DNA from: Mycolicibacterium vinylchloridicum
GTDB taxonomy: Bacteria > Actinomycetota > Actinomycetes > Mycobacteriales > Mycobacteriaceae
Direction of reading: 5' to 3'
DNA: 47,604 bases
Assembly (NCBI RefSeq): GCF_013404075.1
Contig: NZ_JACBJQ010000042.1
Location: 1 to 47,604, forward strand
How positions within the stretch are numbered: the first letter of the stretch is position 1; every line of letters begins with the position of its first letter. The notes below the pieces were generated by a model. That model made no database searches. It worked only from the letters and a program-made list of their open reading frames with translations, and was not told the origin of the DNA. The translations under genes were made by a program, and so were the position numbers. This document shows positions 17,713-26,408 of this stretch, piece by piece.

Positions 17713-18012
17713 GTGTCCCAGATCTCCCGCGACGACGTCGCCCGGCTGGCCAAACTGGCCCGGCTGGCGCTGACCGACCACGAACTCGACAACTTCGCCG
17801 GCCAGCTCGACGCCATCTTGGGCCACGTCAGCCAGATCCAGTCGGTCGACACCGGCGATGTCAAGCCGACCGGCAACCCTCTGAAAGACGTCAACGTCAC
17901 CCGGCCCGATGTGGTTGAGCCGTGCCTGACCCAGGAGGAAGCGCTCGCCGAGGCGCCGTCGGCCGTCGAGGGTCGGTTCGCGGTGCCACAGATCCTGGGG
18001 GATGAGCAGTGA
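17713..18012 (+). CDS. gatC: aspartyl/glutamyl-tRNA amidotransferase subunit C
   Basis: A 99-residue GatC, the small stabilising subunit of the GatCAB amidotransferase that converts mischarged Glu-tRNA(Gln) and Asp-tRNA(Asn) to Gln-tRNA(Gln) and Asn-tRNA(Asn). The family pattern is clear: ISRDDVARLAKLARLAL at the N-terminus, LDAILGHVSQIQSVDT, and a C-terminal RPDVVEPCLTQEEALAEAP plus FAVPQIL. The GTG at 17713 gives the usual length. The stop overlaps the gatA start (GTGA). Confidence 0.95.
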   Translation: MSQISRDDVARLAKLARLALTDHELDNFAGQLDAILGHVSQIQSVDTGDVKPTGNPLKDVNVTRPDVVEPCLTQEEALAEAPSAVEGRFAVPQILGDEQ

Positions 18013-19493
18013 GTGAGTTGATTCGTCTTGACGCCGCCACGCTCGGGGAGAGAATCGCCGCCAAGGAGGTGTCCTCGGTCGAGGTGACACAGGCCTGTCT
18101 GGACCAGATCGCTGCGACCGACGAGAAGTACCACGCCTTTCTGCACGTGGCCGCGGACGAGGCGCTGGCCAGCGCCGCGCGCACCGACGCCGCCGTCGCC
18201 GCCGGGGAGACGCTGCCGTCGCCGTTGGCCGGTGTTCCGTTGGCGCTGAAGGATGTCTTCACCACCACCGACATGCCGACGACGTGCGGGTCGAAGATCC
18301 TCGAGGGCTGGGTGTCGCCCTACGACGCGACGGTGACCGCCCGGCTGCGGGCCGCCGGGATCCCGATCCTCGGCAAGACCAACATGGACGAGTTCGCCAT
18401 GGGGAGCTCGACGGAGAACTCCGCCTATGGCCCGACCCGCAACCCGTGGGACACCGATCGGGTGCCTGGCGGCTCCGGCGGCGGTAGTGCGGCCGCGCTC
18501 GCCGCGTTCCAGGCGCCGCTGGCAATGGGCACCGACACCGGCGGCTCGATCCGCCAGCCGGCCGCGCTGACCGCGACCGTCGGGGTCAAGCCGACCTACG
18601 GCACGGTGTCGCGCTACGGACTGGTGGCGTGTGCGTCGTCGCTGGATCAGGGCGGGCCGTGCGCGCGCACGGTCCTCGACACCGCACTGCTGCATGCGGT
18701 GATCGCCGGGCACGACCCGCGCGACTCGACCTCGGTCGAGGCGCAGATTCCCGACGTGGTGGCCGCGGCGAAGGCCGGGGCTGCCGGCGATCTCTCCGGG
18801 GTTCGCGTCGGTGTGGTCAAGCAGCTGCGCAGCGGCGAGGGCTACCAGCCCGGCGTGCTGGCCTCCTTCAACGCCGCCGTCGAGCAGCTGTCTGCGCTGG
18901 GTGCCGAGGTCAGCGAGGTCGACTGCCCGCACCTGGACTACTCGCTGTCCTCCTACTACCTGATCCTGCCGTCGGAGGTGTCGAGCAACCTGGCCCGGTT
19001 CGACGCCATGCGCTATGGACTGCGCGTCGGCGACGACGGGACGCACAGCGCCGAAGAGGTGATGGCGCTGACACGCGCCGCGGGCTTCGGTCCAGAAGTC
19101 AAGCGCCGCATCATCATTGGCACTTACGCGTTGTCGGCGGGTTACTACGACGCCTACTACAACCAGGCCCAGAAGGTCCGTACCCTGATCGCGGGCGACC
19201 TGGACGCGGCCTATGAGAAGGTCGACGTGCTGGTGTCCCCGGCGACCCCCACCACCGCGTTCCGCATCGGTGAGAAGGTCGACGACCCGCTGGCGATGTA
19301 CCTGTTCGACCTGTGCACGCTGCCGCTGAACCTGGCCGGGCACTGCGGAATGTCGGTGCCATCGGGCCTGTCGCCCGACGACAATCTGCCGGTCGGACTG
19401 CAGATCATGGCGCCCGCGCTGGCCGATGATCGGCTCTACCGGGTGGGTGCGGCCTATGAGGTTGCCCGCGGTTCGCTGCCAACTGCGATCTGA
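18009..19493 (+). CDS. gatA: glutamyl-tRNA(Gln) amidotransferase subunit A
   Basis: A 494-residue amidase-signature protein that releases ammonia from glutamine and delivers it to GatB. Catalytic elements are visible: the cis-Ser/Ser-Lys region around PLALKDVF (Lys), the signature GGSGGGSAAALAAF and MGTDTGGSIRQPAA with the nucleophilic Ser. The C-terminal SVPSGLSPDDNLPVGLQIMAPALAD is typical. It starts at GTG overlapping gatC. Unlike many bacteria, gatB is not adjacent: pfkA and dhaKLM separate them, and mycobacteria generally have pfkA between gatA and gatB. Confidence 0.96.
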   Translation: MSELIRLDAATLGERIAAKEVSSVEVTQACLDQIAATDEKYHAFLHVAADEALASAARTDAAVAAGETLPSPLAGVPLALKDVFTTTDMPTTCGSKILEGWVSPYDATVTARLRAAGIPILGKTNMDEFAMGSSTENSAYGPTRNPWDTDRVPGGSGGGSAAALAAFQAPLAMGTDTGGSIRQPAALTATVGVKPTYGTVSRYGLVACASSLDQGGPCARTVLDTALLHAVIAGHDPRDSTSVEAQIPDVVAAAKAGAAGDLSGVRVGVVKQLRSGEGYQPGVLASFNAAVEQLSALGAEVSEVDCPHLDYSLSSYYLILPSEVSSNLARFDAMRYGLRVGDDGTHSAEEVMALTRAAGFGPEVKRRIIIGTYALSAGYYDAYYNQAQKVRTLIAGDLDAAYEKVDVLVSPATPTTAFRIGEKVDDPLAMYLFDLCTLPLNLAGHCGMSVPSGLSPDDNLPVGLQIMAPALADDRLYRVGAAYEVARGSLPTAI

Positions 19494-19511
19494 CGAGGCA
19501 GGATAGGGCCC

Positions 19512-20543
19512 ATGCGCATTGGAGTCCTCACCGGCGGCGGTGACTGTCCCGGTCTCAACGCCGTGATCCGTGCTGTTGTCCGGACCTGCGACGCCCGCTA
19601 CGGCTCCTCGGTGGTCGGCTTCCTCGACGGCTGGCGCGGCCTGCTGGAGGACCGCCGGATCCAGCTGCACAACGACGACCGCAACAACCGGCTGCTGGCC
19701 AAGGGCGGCACGATGCTCGGCACCGCCCGCACCAACCCGGACAAGTTGCGCGCCGGGCTCGACGACATCAAACAGACGTTGGAGGACAACGGGATCGACG
19801 TATTGATCCCGATCGGCGGCGAGGGCACCCTGACCGCGGCGCACTGGCTCTCCGAAGAAGGCGTGCCTGTGGTCGGTGTGCCGAAGACCATCGACAACGA
19901 CATCGACTGCACCGACGTCACTTTCGGCCATGACACCGCACTGCAGATCGCCACCGAGGCCATCGACCGGCTGCACAGCACCGCGGAGTCGCATCAGCGG
20001 GTCATGGTCGTCGAGGTGATGGGCCGCCACGCCGGCTGGATCGCGTTGAACGCGGGGCTGTCCTCCGGTGCCCACATGACGCTGATCCCCGAGCAGCCCT
20101 TCGACGTCGAAGACGTGTGCCGGCTGGTCAAGAAGCGCTTCCAGCGCGGCGAGTCGAGTTTCATCATCGTGGTCGCCGAGGGCGCCAAACCCGCCGAGGG
20201 TTCGATGCAGCTGCGTCAGGGCGGTACCGACGAGTTCGGCCACGAACGGTTCACCGGGGTGGCCCAGCAGCTGGCGATGGAGGTGGAGAAGCGGATCAAG
20301 AAGGAGGTCCGGGTGACCGTGCTCGGCCACGTGCAGCGCGGCGGCACCCCGACCGCCTACGACCGGGTGCTGGCCACCCGTTTCGGTGTCAACGCCGCCG
20401 ATGCCGCCCATGCTGGTGAGTACGGGATCATGGTCTCGCTGCGCGGGCAGGATATCGGCCGGGTGCCGTTGGCCGATGCGGTGCGTCAGCTCAAGCTGGT
20501 GCCGCAGAGCCGCTACGACGACGCGGCCGCTTTCTTCGGCTGA
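19512..20543 (+). CDS. pfkA: 6-phosphofructokinase
   Basis: A 343-residue group III type phosphofructokinase that phosphorylates fructose 6-phosphate to fructose 1,6-bisphosphate. Motifs: GGGDCPGLNAVIRAVV at the N-terminus, PIGGEGTL (the Gly that follows the acidic residue favours ATP over pyrophosphate), PKTIDNDI with the catalytic TIDND loop, EVMGRHAGWIA, and QRGGTPTAYDR. The start is an ATG 15 bases after the gatA stop. Next to a Calvin-cycle cluster it is worth noting that its product is the substrate consumed in gluconeogenesis, so flux direction would need control. Confidence 0.95.
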   Translation: MRIGVLTGGGDCPGLNAVIRAVVRTCDARYGSSVVGFLDGWRGLLEDRRIQLHNDDRNNRLLAKGGTMLGTARTNPDKLRAGLDDIKQTLEDNGIDVLIPIGGEGTLTAAHWLSEEGVPVVGVPKTIDNDIDCTDVTFGHDTALQIATEAIDRLHSTAESHQRVMVVEVMGRHAGWIALNAGLSSGAHMTLIPEQPFDVEDVCRLVKKRFQRGESSFIIVVAEGAKPAEGSMQLRQGGTDEFGHERFTGVAQQLAMEVEKRIKKEVRVTVLGHVQRGGTPTAYDRVLATRFGVNAADAAHAGEYGIMVSLRGQDIGRVPLADAVRQLKLVPQSRYDDAAAFFG

Positions 20544-20628
20544 GCCCTTCTCTGCCGCGCCCAAACCGACAAACCGCCGCGAAAGTGCGAGTGGAGAACC
20601 ACATTTCGTCGATCTCGGCGCGGTGGTC
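20544..20628. terminator. convergent intergenic region with imperfect hairpin
   Basis: pfkA and dhaM converge here. An imperfect hairpin lies at 20580-20608: an outer CGAAA/TTTCG pair of arms and an inner GTGG-AGAA-CCAC stem separated by an asymmetric bulge. No T-run follows, as is common in mycobacteria. It could stop transcription from both sides, but this is only a structural guess. Confidence 0.3.
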
Positions 20629-21345
20629 TCAGTCACCCAGTCCCGTGGCGATGAAGTCGACGGCAGCGGCCACCGCCTGCGCGGCCGCCGGACCATTACC
20701 GCTGACCCGCAACTGATCGCCCACCCGGCTGCCGAGGCTGATCAGCATGATCACGCTGTCGGCGGCGACCGGTCCGATCTCGCGGGTCAGGTTGGTGATG
20801 GTCACTGCGGCGTCGAACCCGCTCAGTTTTGCGACCAGCCTGGCCGCCGGGCGGGCATGAAACCCGTTGGCGTTCACCACTTCCACATCGCGCGACACGT
20901 CCAGGGAGGCCGGGACCGGTTCGGCGATCAGGGCCGGCGCGTCGCCCAGATGTTCCTGTTTGCCGGCCAGCCCGCGCAGCGCCTCGGCGACCACCTCCGG
21001 CATCGGGGCACCGGCCGCGGCGGTGACAACTGCCGCCACCAAACCCTCGACCAGTGGCGCCGAGCACAGCGTGACCCGCCCGGCGATATCGCCGTCCAAC
21101 AGTTCGGTGGCCAGCTCCGCCGACAACACCGCGCTACCCAGATCCATCAGCACCAGCACGCCATCGGGGCTGTCGGCGCTCTCGATCGCGGCGGCCACCG
21201 CGGTGGCGTCGGTTCCGAACGTCGTCTCGTCCAGCCCGGCCGCCACCGCCACCACCGGGCCTGCACCCTGCGTCATCTCGGCGGCCAGACCGACCGCCGC
21301 CTGCGCCAGCGCCCGGCTGTGCGACACCACCACTACACCGATCAC
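20629..21345 (-). CDS. dhaM: PTS-dependent dihydroxyacetone kinase phosphotransferase subunit DhaM
   Basis: A 238-residue two-domain phosphocarrier. Residues ~1-125 form an EIIA(Man)-type domain (VVVVSHSRALAQA with the phospho-His, and VLVLMDLGSAVLSAE). Residues ~155-238 form an HPr domain (VVNANGFHARPAARLV with the active His and the later AADSVIMLISLGSRVGDQL). DhaM relays phosphate from PEP through enzyme I to ADP bound on DhaL. No EI domain is fused, so an enzyme I must be encoded elsewhere. The GTG at 21345 overlaps the dhaL stop (GTGA); the frame is open 21 bases further upstream. Confidence 0.93.
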   Translation of the reverse strand: MIGVVVVSHSRALAQAAVGLAAEMTQGAGPVVAVAAGLDETTFGTDATAVAAAIESADSPDGVLVLMDLGSAVLSAELATELLDGDIAGRVTLCSAPLVEGLVAAVVTAAAGAPMPEVVAEALRGLAGKQEHLGDAPALIAEPVPASLDVSRDVEVVNANGFHARPAARLVAKLSGFDAAVTITNLTREIGPVAADSVIMLISLGSRVGDQLRVSGNGPAAAQAVAAAVDFIATGLGD

Positions 21346-21980
21346 GACAGCGCCGCCGCCGCGCATTCGAGCAACAGGGTGGCGCTCGTCGCGCCTGGAT
21401 CCTGGTGTCCCGCACTACGTTCCCCGAGATAGCTGGCCCGGCCCTTGCGGGCCACCAGCGGCGTGATCCGGTCGCGCCCTTCGGCGGCGGCGGTAGCGCA
21501 CGCAGCCAGCGCCGCGGCGATCCCGGCACTGGCCGCGGCGTCGTACGCGGTCACCCCGGCGGCCACCGCGTCGTACATGGTCTTGTCGTCCAGCTCGGCC
21601 TTGCCGCGGGCCTGCACACCTTGCACCCCGGCGCGCAGTGCCGCGCCGAACGCCGTCGCATCCACCGGGTCGACGTCCTGCAGCGCGGCGCCCAACCGCA
21701 GGAAGAACGTCCCGTACAGCGGCCCGCTGGCGCCGCCGACGGTACTGACCAGCGTCATACCGACCTTCTTGAACAGGGCGTCGGGCGAGGAGAACGTCGT
21801 CTCGTCCAGCAGGGCGACGACGGCGGTCATGCCGCGGTCCATATTGCTGCCGTGATCGGCGTCGCCGATCGCAGAATCCAGCTCGGTCAGCAGCGCGGCG
21901 TTGTCGTGGACGGCGGCGGCGAACCGACGTAGCCAGTTGCCGAATTGGTCGACCGTCAGGGTCTGCGCCACGTCAGGCAC
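21342..21980 (-). CDS. dhaL: dihydroxyacetone kinase ADP-binding subunit DhaL
   Basis: A 212-residue DhaL that carries ADP/ATP as the phosphate donor to dihydroxyacetone on DhaK. Metal-binding Asp residues sit in LDSAIGDADHGSNMDRGM (the GDxDHGxN motif). GGASGPLYGTFFLRLG, KTMYDAV and KGRASYLGERSAGHQDPGA are conserved in the family. GTG start; overlaps dhaK by 8 bases and dhaM by 4. Confidence 0.95.
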   Translation of the reverse strand: MPDVAQTLTVDQFGNWLRRFAAAVHDNAALLTELDSAIGDADHGSNMDRGMTAVVALLDETTFSSPDALFKKVGMTLVSTVGGASGPLYGTFFLRLGAALQDVDPVDATAFGAALRAGVQGVQARGKAELDDKTMYDAVAAGVTAYDAAASAGIAAALAACATAAAEGRDRITPLVARKGRASYLGERSAGHQDPGATSATLLLECAAAALS

Positions 21981-22986
21981 CCCACCGCAGACCGGGAGTG
22001 TTCACCGGGGCGTCCCACAGCCGGACCAGTTCGTCGTCGACCTTGAGCAGCGTCACCGAGCACCCCGCCATCTCCAGTGCGGTGATGTAGTTGCCGACCA
22101 GCGACCGCGCGATCGTGATCCCCGCGGTGCCGAGCAACCGCGCGACCTCGTTGTACATCAGATACAGCTCGAGCAGCGGGGTGCCGCCCATGCCGTTGAC
22201 GAACGCCAGCACCGAATCGCCGGTGCGGAAAGGCAGGTCGGCCAGGATCTGGTCGACCAGGAGTGCGGCGATGTCCCTGGCCGGTGCCAGCGGCAACCGG
22301 GTGCGGCCCGGTTCGCCGTGGATACCGATGCCCAGCTCCATTTCCTGCTCGCCGAGCTCGAACGTCGGCTTGCCCGCTGCGGGAACGGTGCACGATGTGA
22401 GCGCCACACCCATGCTGCGGCCCTGCGCATTGACCGTCCGCGCGATCTCGGCCACCGCCGCCAGCGGCCGGCCCTCCTCGGCGGCGGCGCCCGCGATCTT
22501 CTCCAGCAGAACCGTCACCCCGACCCCGCGCCTGCCTGCCGTGAAGAGGCTGTCCTGCACGGCTACGTCGTCGTCGGTGACGACCGCCACCACCTCGATT
22601 CCCGTTTCGGCAGAGACCATTTCGGCGGCCATCTCGAAATTCATCACGTCGCCGGTGTAGTTCTTCACGATGTGCAGCACGCCGGCGCCACCGTCGACAC
22701 CTGCTGTGGCGGCGATGATCTGCTCGGGAACCGGCGAGGTGAACACCTCGCCGGTGCACGCGGCGTCGAGCATGCCGAGCCCGACGAAGCCGCCGTGCAT
22801 GGGCTCGTGGCCCGAACCGCCGCCGGAGACCAGACCGACCTTGCCCGCCACCGGCGCGTCCTTGCGGAACACCACCCGACTGCCGTGGTCCACCCGCAGC
22901 CGGTCACCATAGGCGGCCGCGAGGCCGAGAAGTGCTTCCCCGACGACATCGGCAGGCTCATTGATCAGCTTCTTCACGCAGCCCAT
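21973..22986 (-). CDS. dhaK: dihydroxyacetone kinase substrate-binding subunit DhaK
   Basis: A 337-residue DhaK that binds dihydroxyacetone as a hemiaminal to a His, seen here in ELGIGIHGEPG. Other family motifs: GLVSGGGSGHEPMHGGFVG, VLHIVKNYTGDVMNFEMA and VNGMGGTPLLELYL. Dihydroxyacetone phosphate made by DhaKLM enters glycolysis or the Calvin cycle at aldolase. Most DhaK proteins start at KKLIN, so the GTG at 22977 may be the true start in place of the ATG at 22986. First gene of the operon and divergent from gatB; 71 bases separate the two starts. Confidence 0.95.
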   Translation of the reverse strand: MGCVKKLINEPADVVGEALLGLAAAYGDRLRVDHGSRVVFRKDAPVAGKVGLVSGGGSGHEPMHGGFVGLGMLDAACTGEVFTSPVPEQIIAATAGVDGGAGVLHIVKNYTGDVMNFEMAAEMVSAETGIEVVAVVTDDDVAVQDSLFTAGRRGVGVTVLLEKIAGAAAEEGRPLAAVAEIARTVNAQGRSMGVALTSCTVPAAGKPTFELGEQEMELGIGIHGEPGRTRLPLAPARDIAALLVDQILADLPFRTGDSVLAFVNGMGGTPLLELYLMYNEVARLLGTAGITIARSLVGNYITALEMAGCSVTLLKVDDELVRLWDAPVNTPGLRWGA

Positions 22987-23057
22987 CTGAGCACGCGGGC
23001 ACCGCGCTCACAACCACCGTTTGGTGGGCCGTCATTGCCGGTCACTAAAATCGCAGT

Positions 23058-24569
23058 ATGACCGCTGCAGCGCAGGCCGACCTGCTCGAATACGACGACG
23101 TCGTCGCCCGCTTCGACCCGGTGCTCGGCCTGGAGGTGCACGTCGAGCTCTCGACGGCCACCAAGATGTTCTGCCCCTGCTCGACGACCTTCGGCGCCGA
23201 GCCCAACACCCAGGTCTGCCCGGTGTGCCTGGGTCTGCCGGGTGCGCTGCCGGTGCTCAATGAAGCCGCGGTCGAGTCCGCCATCCGCATCGGGCTGGCG
23301 CTGAACTGCGACATCGCGCCGTGGTCTCGCTTCGCGCGGAAGAATTACTTCTATCCCGACCAGCCCAAGAACTACCAGATCTCGCAGTACGACGAGCCGA
23401 TCGCGTTCGACGGCTATCTCGACGTGCCTCTGGACGACGGCAGCACCTTCCGCATCGCCATCGAGCGGGCCCACATGGAAGAGGACACCGGCAAGCTCAC
23501 CCACGTCGGCGGCGACACCGGCCGTATCCACGGCGCGACCACGTCGCTGCTGGACGTCAACCGGGCCGGTGTTCCGCTGATCGAGATCGTCACCAAGCCG
23601 ATCGAAGGCGCCGGCGAGCGGGCACCCGAGGTCGCCCGCGCCTATGTCACTGCGCTGCGCGATCTGCTGCGCGCACTCGGTGTCTCCGATGTGCGGATGG
23701 ATCAGGGCTCGTTGCGCTGCGACGCCAACGTGTCGCTGCGCCCGATCGGCCAAGAGAAGTTCGGCACCCGCACCGAGACCAAGAACGTCAACTCGCTCAA
23801 GAGCGTCGAGGTGGCGGTCCGCTACGAAATGCGCCGCCAGGCAGCGATTCTCGACGCCGGCGGCAAGATCCACCAGGAGACCCGGCATTTCAACGAGGAC
23901 GGCTACACCTCGCCCGGTCGCGACAAGGAGACCGCCGAGGATTACCGGTACTTCCCCGAGCCCGATCTGGAGCCGGTGGCGCCGAGCGCGGAACTGGTGG
24001 AGCGGCTGCGCACCACGATCCCCGAGCTTCCATGGTTGTCACGCAAGCGAATTCAGGAAGAGTGGGGGATCTCCGACGAGGTCATGCGCGACCTGGTCAA
24101 CGCCGGTGCCATCGAATTGGTGGCCGCCACCGTCGAGGCCGGCGCCTCCAGCGAGTCAGCGCGAGCGTTGTGGGGAAACTTCTTGGTGCAGAAGGCCAAT
24201 GAGGTTGGCGTCGAACTCGACGCCCTGGCCATCACGCCGGCCCAGGTGGCGAAGGTGATTGTCCTGGTCGACGAGGGCAAGCTGTCGAACAAGCTGGCCC
24301 GCCAGGTCATCGAGGGTGTGCTGGCCGGTGAGGGCGAGCCCGAGCAGGTGATGACCGACCGCGGTCTGGCCCTGGTTCGCGACGACTCACTGATCCAGAC
24401 CGCCGTCGACGAAGCGCTGGCCGCCAACCCCGATATCGCCGAGAAAATCCGCGGCGGCAAGGTGCAGGCCGCGGGTGCGATCGTCGGTGCGGTGATGAAA
24501 GCCACCAGGGGTCAGGCTGACGCGGCGCGGGTGCGCGAGCTCGTCATGGCCGCGTGCGGCCAGAGCTGA
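23058..24569 (+). CDS. gatB: aspartyl/glutamyl-tRNA amidotransferase subunit B
   Basis: A 503-residue GatB, the subunit that activates the mischarged aminoacyl-tRNA with ATP and transfers ammonia from GatA. Features: FDPVLGLEVHVEL, a four-Cys zinc site (MFCPCST...VCPVCLGLPG), YFYPDQPKNYQISQYD, the ATP site region EEDTGKLTHV, VDLNRAG-like LLDVNRAGVPLIEIV and the C-terminal YqeY-like helical domain (KLSNKLARQVIEGVLAGEG...). It ends 3 bases before the convergent HAD gene. Confidence 0.97.
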   Translation: MTAAAQADLLEYDDVVARFDPVLGLEVHVELSTATKMFCPCSTTFGAEPNTQVCPVCLGLPGALPVLNEAAVESAIRIGLALNCDIAPWSRFARKNYFYPDQPKNYQISQYDEPIAFDGYLDVPLDDGSTFRIAIERAHMEEDTGKLTHVGGDTGRIHGATTSLLDVNRAGVPLIEIVTKPIEGAGERAPEVARAYVTALRDLLRALGVSDVRMDQGSLRCDANVSLRPIGQEKFGTRTETKNVNSLKSVEVAVRYEMRRQAAILDAGGKIHQETRHFNEDGYTSPGRDKETAEDYRYFPEPDLEPVAPSAELVERLRTTIPELPWLSRKRIQEEWGISDEVMRDLVNAGAIELVAATVEAGASSESARALWGNFLVQKANEVGVELDALAITPAQVAKVIVLVDEGKLSNKLARQVIEGVLAGEGEPEQVMTDRGLALVRDDSLIQTAVDEALAANPDIAEKIRGGKVQAAGAIVGAVMKATRGQADAARVRELVMAACGQS

Positions 24570-24572
24570 GAC

Positions 24573-25361
24573 CTACTGTCGCTGGCCGAGCCACCAGCGA
24601 TCGTGCAGCCGCTTGCAGTGTCGTGCTGACAGCGGCTCGCGCCCGTCGTAGCCCGGCAGAACCGCCGCGGCACCGGTGAAGTCCTGGTGGGCGGTGTAAT
24701 CGGTGGTGACGATCACCGTCGCCAGCCCGGCGCCCCTGGCCGCCTGCAGTCCCAGCGCAGAGTCCTCGATGGCCATCGCGGCATCGGGCCGAATGCCCAG
24801 TTCGTGCAGGGCCCGCTGGTAGGCCTCGGGGTCAGGTTTGAGCCGCGTGACGTCCTCGCCGGTGATCATCACCTCGACCACGCCGTCGCCGATTAGTTGG
24901 CGCACCAGCGGCTCGACCCACGAGCGCCGGCCGGTGGTGGCGATCGCGATGCGGATATCGGCGCAGTGCAGACCCCAGATCAGATCGAGCAGACCCGGTC
25001 GCGCGTCGATGTCACCGTTGAGGATCGAGTCGCGGAACAGTGCGGTTTTGGTGCGGTGCACCGCGGTGGCCAATTCGTCGGCGGCCTGCCCGTATCCGCG
25101 GGCGAGCAGGTCGGCGGCGATGCGGCGCTGACCGCCGGTGATCCGCAGCAGCCGACCGTACTCGACAGCATCCCAATACACATTTAGGCCGTGGTGGGCG
25201 AAGGCGGCGTTGAACGCCAAGCGGTGGCCATCGCGTTCGGTGTCGGCGATGGTCCCGTCGACATCGAAGATGACGGCTTCTAGCTCGGGCACGTCGGCGT
25301 AGGCGCAGCGCGCCCGGTCCCACCAGAACGAGCGATTCCTGGTGATGGTGTCCGCGTGCAT
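24573..25361 (-). CDS. HAD-superfamily phosphatase, CbbY/phosphoglycolate-phosphatase type
   Basis: A 262-residue HAD hydrolase: motif I FDVDGT (nucleophile D33, acid/base D35), motif II TTGRR, motif III Lys in LKPDPEAYQRAL, motif IV EDSALGLQAA. Sitting at the end of rpe-tkt-prk, it fits CbbY (xylulose-1,5-bisphosphate phosphatase) or CbbZ (2-phosphoglycolate phosphatase), both of which clear RuBisCO by-products; sequence alone does not decide. I chose the ATG at 25361. The frame is open to an ATG at 25463, but that extension would translate the intergenic palindrome at 25405-25422 and has no family resemblance. A GTG at VPELEAVIFDVDG is another possible start. Confidence 0.85.
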   Translation of the reverse strand: MHADTITRNRSFWWDRARCAYADVPELEAVIFDVDGTIADTERDGHRLAFNAAFAHHGLNVYWDAVEYGRLLRITGGQRRIAADLLARGYGQAADELATAVHRTKTALFRDSILNGDIDARPGLLDLIWGLHCADIRIAIATTGRRSWVEPLVRQLIGDGVVEVMITGEDVTRLKPDPEAYQRALHELGIRPDAAMAIEDSALGLQAARGAGLATVIVTTDYTAHQDFTGAAAVLPGYDGREPLSARHCKRLHDRWWLGQRQ

Positions 25362-25404
25362 GACCGCCACCCACGCAGTATGAGCTGGGCCGATACCCCC
25401 CGGC

Positions 25405-25422
25405 ATCCCCCGATCAGGGGAT
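25405..25422. promoter_or_regulatory. GC-rich palindrome, copy 2 (upstream of HAD gene)
   Basis: ATCCCCCGATCAGGGGAT: 6-bp arms ATCCCC/GGGGAT around a 6-base centre. It lies between the prk stop and the proposed HAD start, 44 bases upstream of that start. It shares overall length (18 bp) and ends with the palindromes at 29185-29202 and 47298-47315. Proposed to be an operator; untested. Confidence 0.5.
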
Positions 25423-25463
25423 TGGTGTAGCCAAACGTCACCCATCGCATGGTCGGCACCCAT

Positions 25464-26408
25464 CTACCGGCCGGCGGCCAGGACATGGTGCAGCAGCACC
25501 ATCTGCGTGATCGCCAGCGGAGTGCTCCGTTCGTCGGCACCGATCCGGCCCAGCGCATCGGGGACCGCCGACCCGTCCCGGCCGAGTGCGTGCCACACCA
25601 ACTTCTCGGCGGTGGCGCTCTCTTCCGGGCTTGCGTAACCGTGCACGTGGACGCTGTCGACGGGACGCCCGTCCCCGTCACGGGCCAGGCGCATGTGGAT
25701 GGTTCGGGCCATTCCCGGCGCAAGCACCTCCGACAGGTCCGGTTGCTGGATGGTGGTCCGCAGCAACAACGACGCCGACAGCGGCGTTCCGGGTGCGTCG
25801 TCGCGGGCCTCGATCGGGGCGAAGCGGACGACGATGTCGGCGTGTGACCGCTGGGGCCGGATGAACTCCGCGGATTCGGCCTCCCGGTCGACCAGCTCGG
25901 CCAGCACCTGTTCCTCGGTATAGCCGCGACTGGTGGTATCCCGGGTGACCTTCCAGGTCCGCCGGATCTGTTCGGGCGGGTCGAGGTAGACGGTGACGTC
26001 GAAGCAGGCGCGAGCCAGCTTGCTGTGCAACGGCAACAGACCCTCGACGACGATCACCTCGGCGGGCTCGATCAGCTGCGGACGGATCAGCCGCCCGGTG
26101 CTGTGGTCGTAGACCGGTTTGAGGATCGGCTGGCCGGTGGCCAGCAATTGCAAGTGCTGGGCCAGGATCGGCAGATAGTGACAGTCCGGGTGCAGTGCGG
26201 TGAACGGTTTGTGCGCGCGTTCGTAGCGGTCGTAGCGGTGATAATCGTCGGTGGACAACATCGTGCATCGCTGCGGCCCGAGGGCGTCGACGATACCCTT
26301 GGCCACCGTCGATTTTCCGGCCGCGCTGTCCCCGGCGATGGCCAGCAGAACCGGGCGGCGGCGGTCCTCGTGCGAGGCGCGACGAATCCGAATCATCTTG
26401 TCAGCCAT
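25464..26408 (-). CDS. prk: phosphoribulokinase
   Basis: A 314-residue P-loop kinase that makes ribulose 1,5-bisphosphate from ribulose 5-phosphate and ATP. Walker A GDSAAGKST is at ~26-34, followed by TMLSTDDYHRYDR (a catalytic Asp-rich motif), YDHSTGRLIRPQ and VIVVEGLLPLHS (Walker B). RRTWKVTRDTTSRGYTEEQV is the conserved prokaryotic PRK arginine/Tyr region. The C-terminal half is longer than uridine kinase and fits bacterial PRK. The ATG at 26408 overlaps the tkt stop by 8 bases; another in-frame ATG lies 6 bases upstream. Together with RuBisCO it makes the Calvin cycle complete. Confidence 0.93.
   Translation of the reverse strand: MADKMIRIRRASHEDRRRPVLLAIAGDSAAGKSTVAKGIVDALGPQRCTMLSTDDYHRYDRYERAHKPFTALHPDCHYLPILAQHLQLLATGQPILKPVYDHSTGRLIRPQLIEPAEVIVVEGLLPLHSKLARACFDVTVYLDPPEQIRRTWKVTRDTTSRGYTEEQVLAELVDREAESAEFIRPQRSHADIVVRFAPIEARDDAPGTPLSASLLLRTTIQQPDLSEVLAPGMARTIHMRLARDGDGRPVDSVHVHGYASPEESATAEKLVWHALGRDGSAVPDALGRIGADERSTPLAITQMVLLHHVLAAGR

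Noticed and set aside
17694..20696. A 1000-codon open frame on the minus strand across gatC, gatA and pfkA
   Set aside because: It is antisense to three clearly conserved genes, is His/Arg/Gly-rich with no domain, and is the expected shadow of GC-rich third positions.
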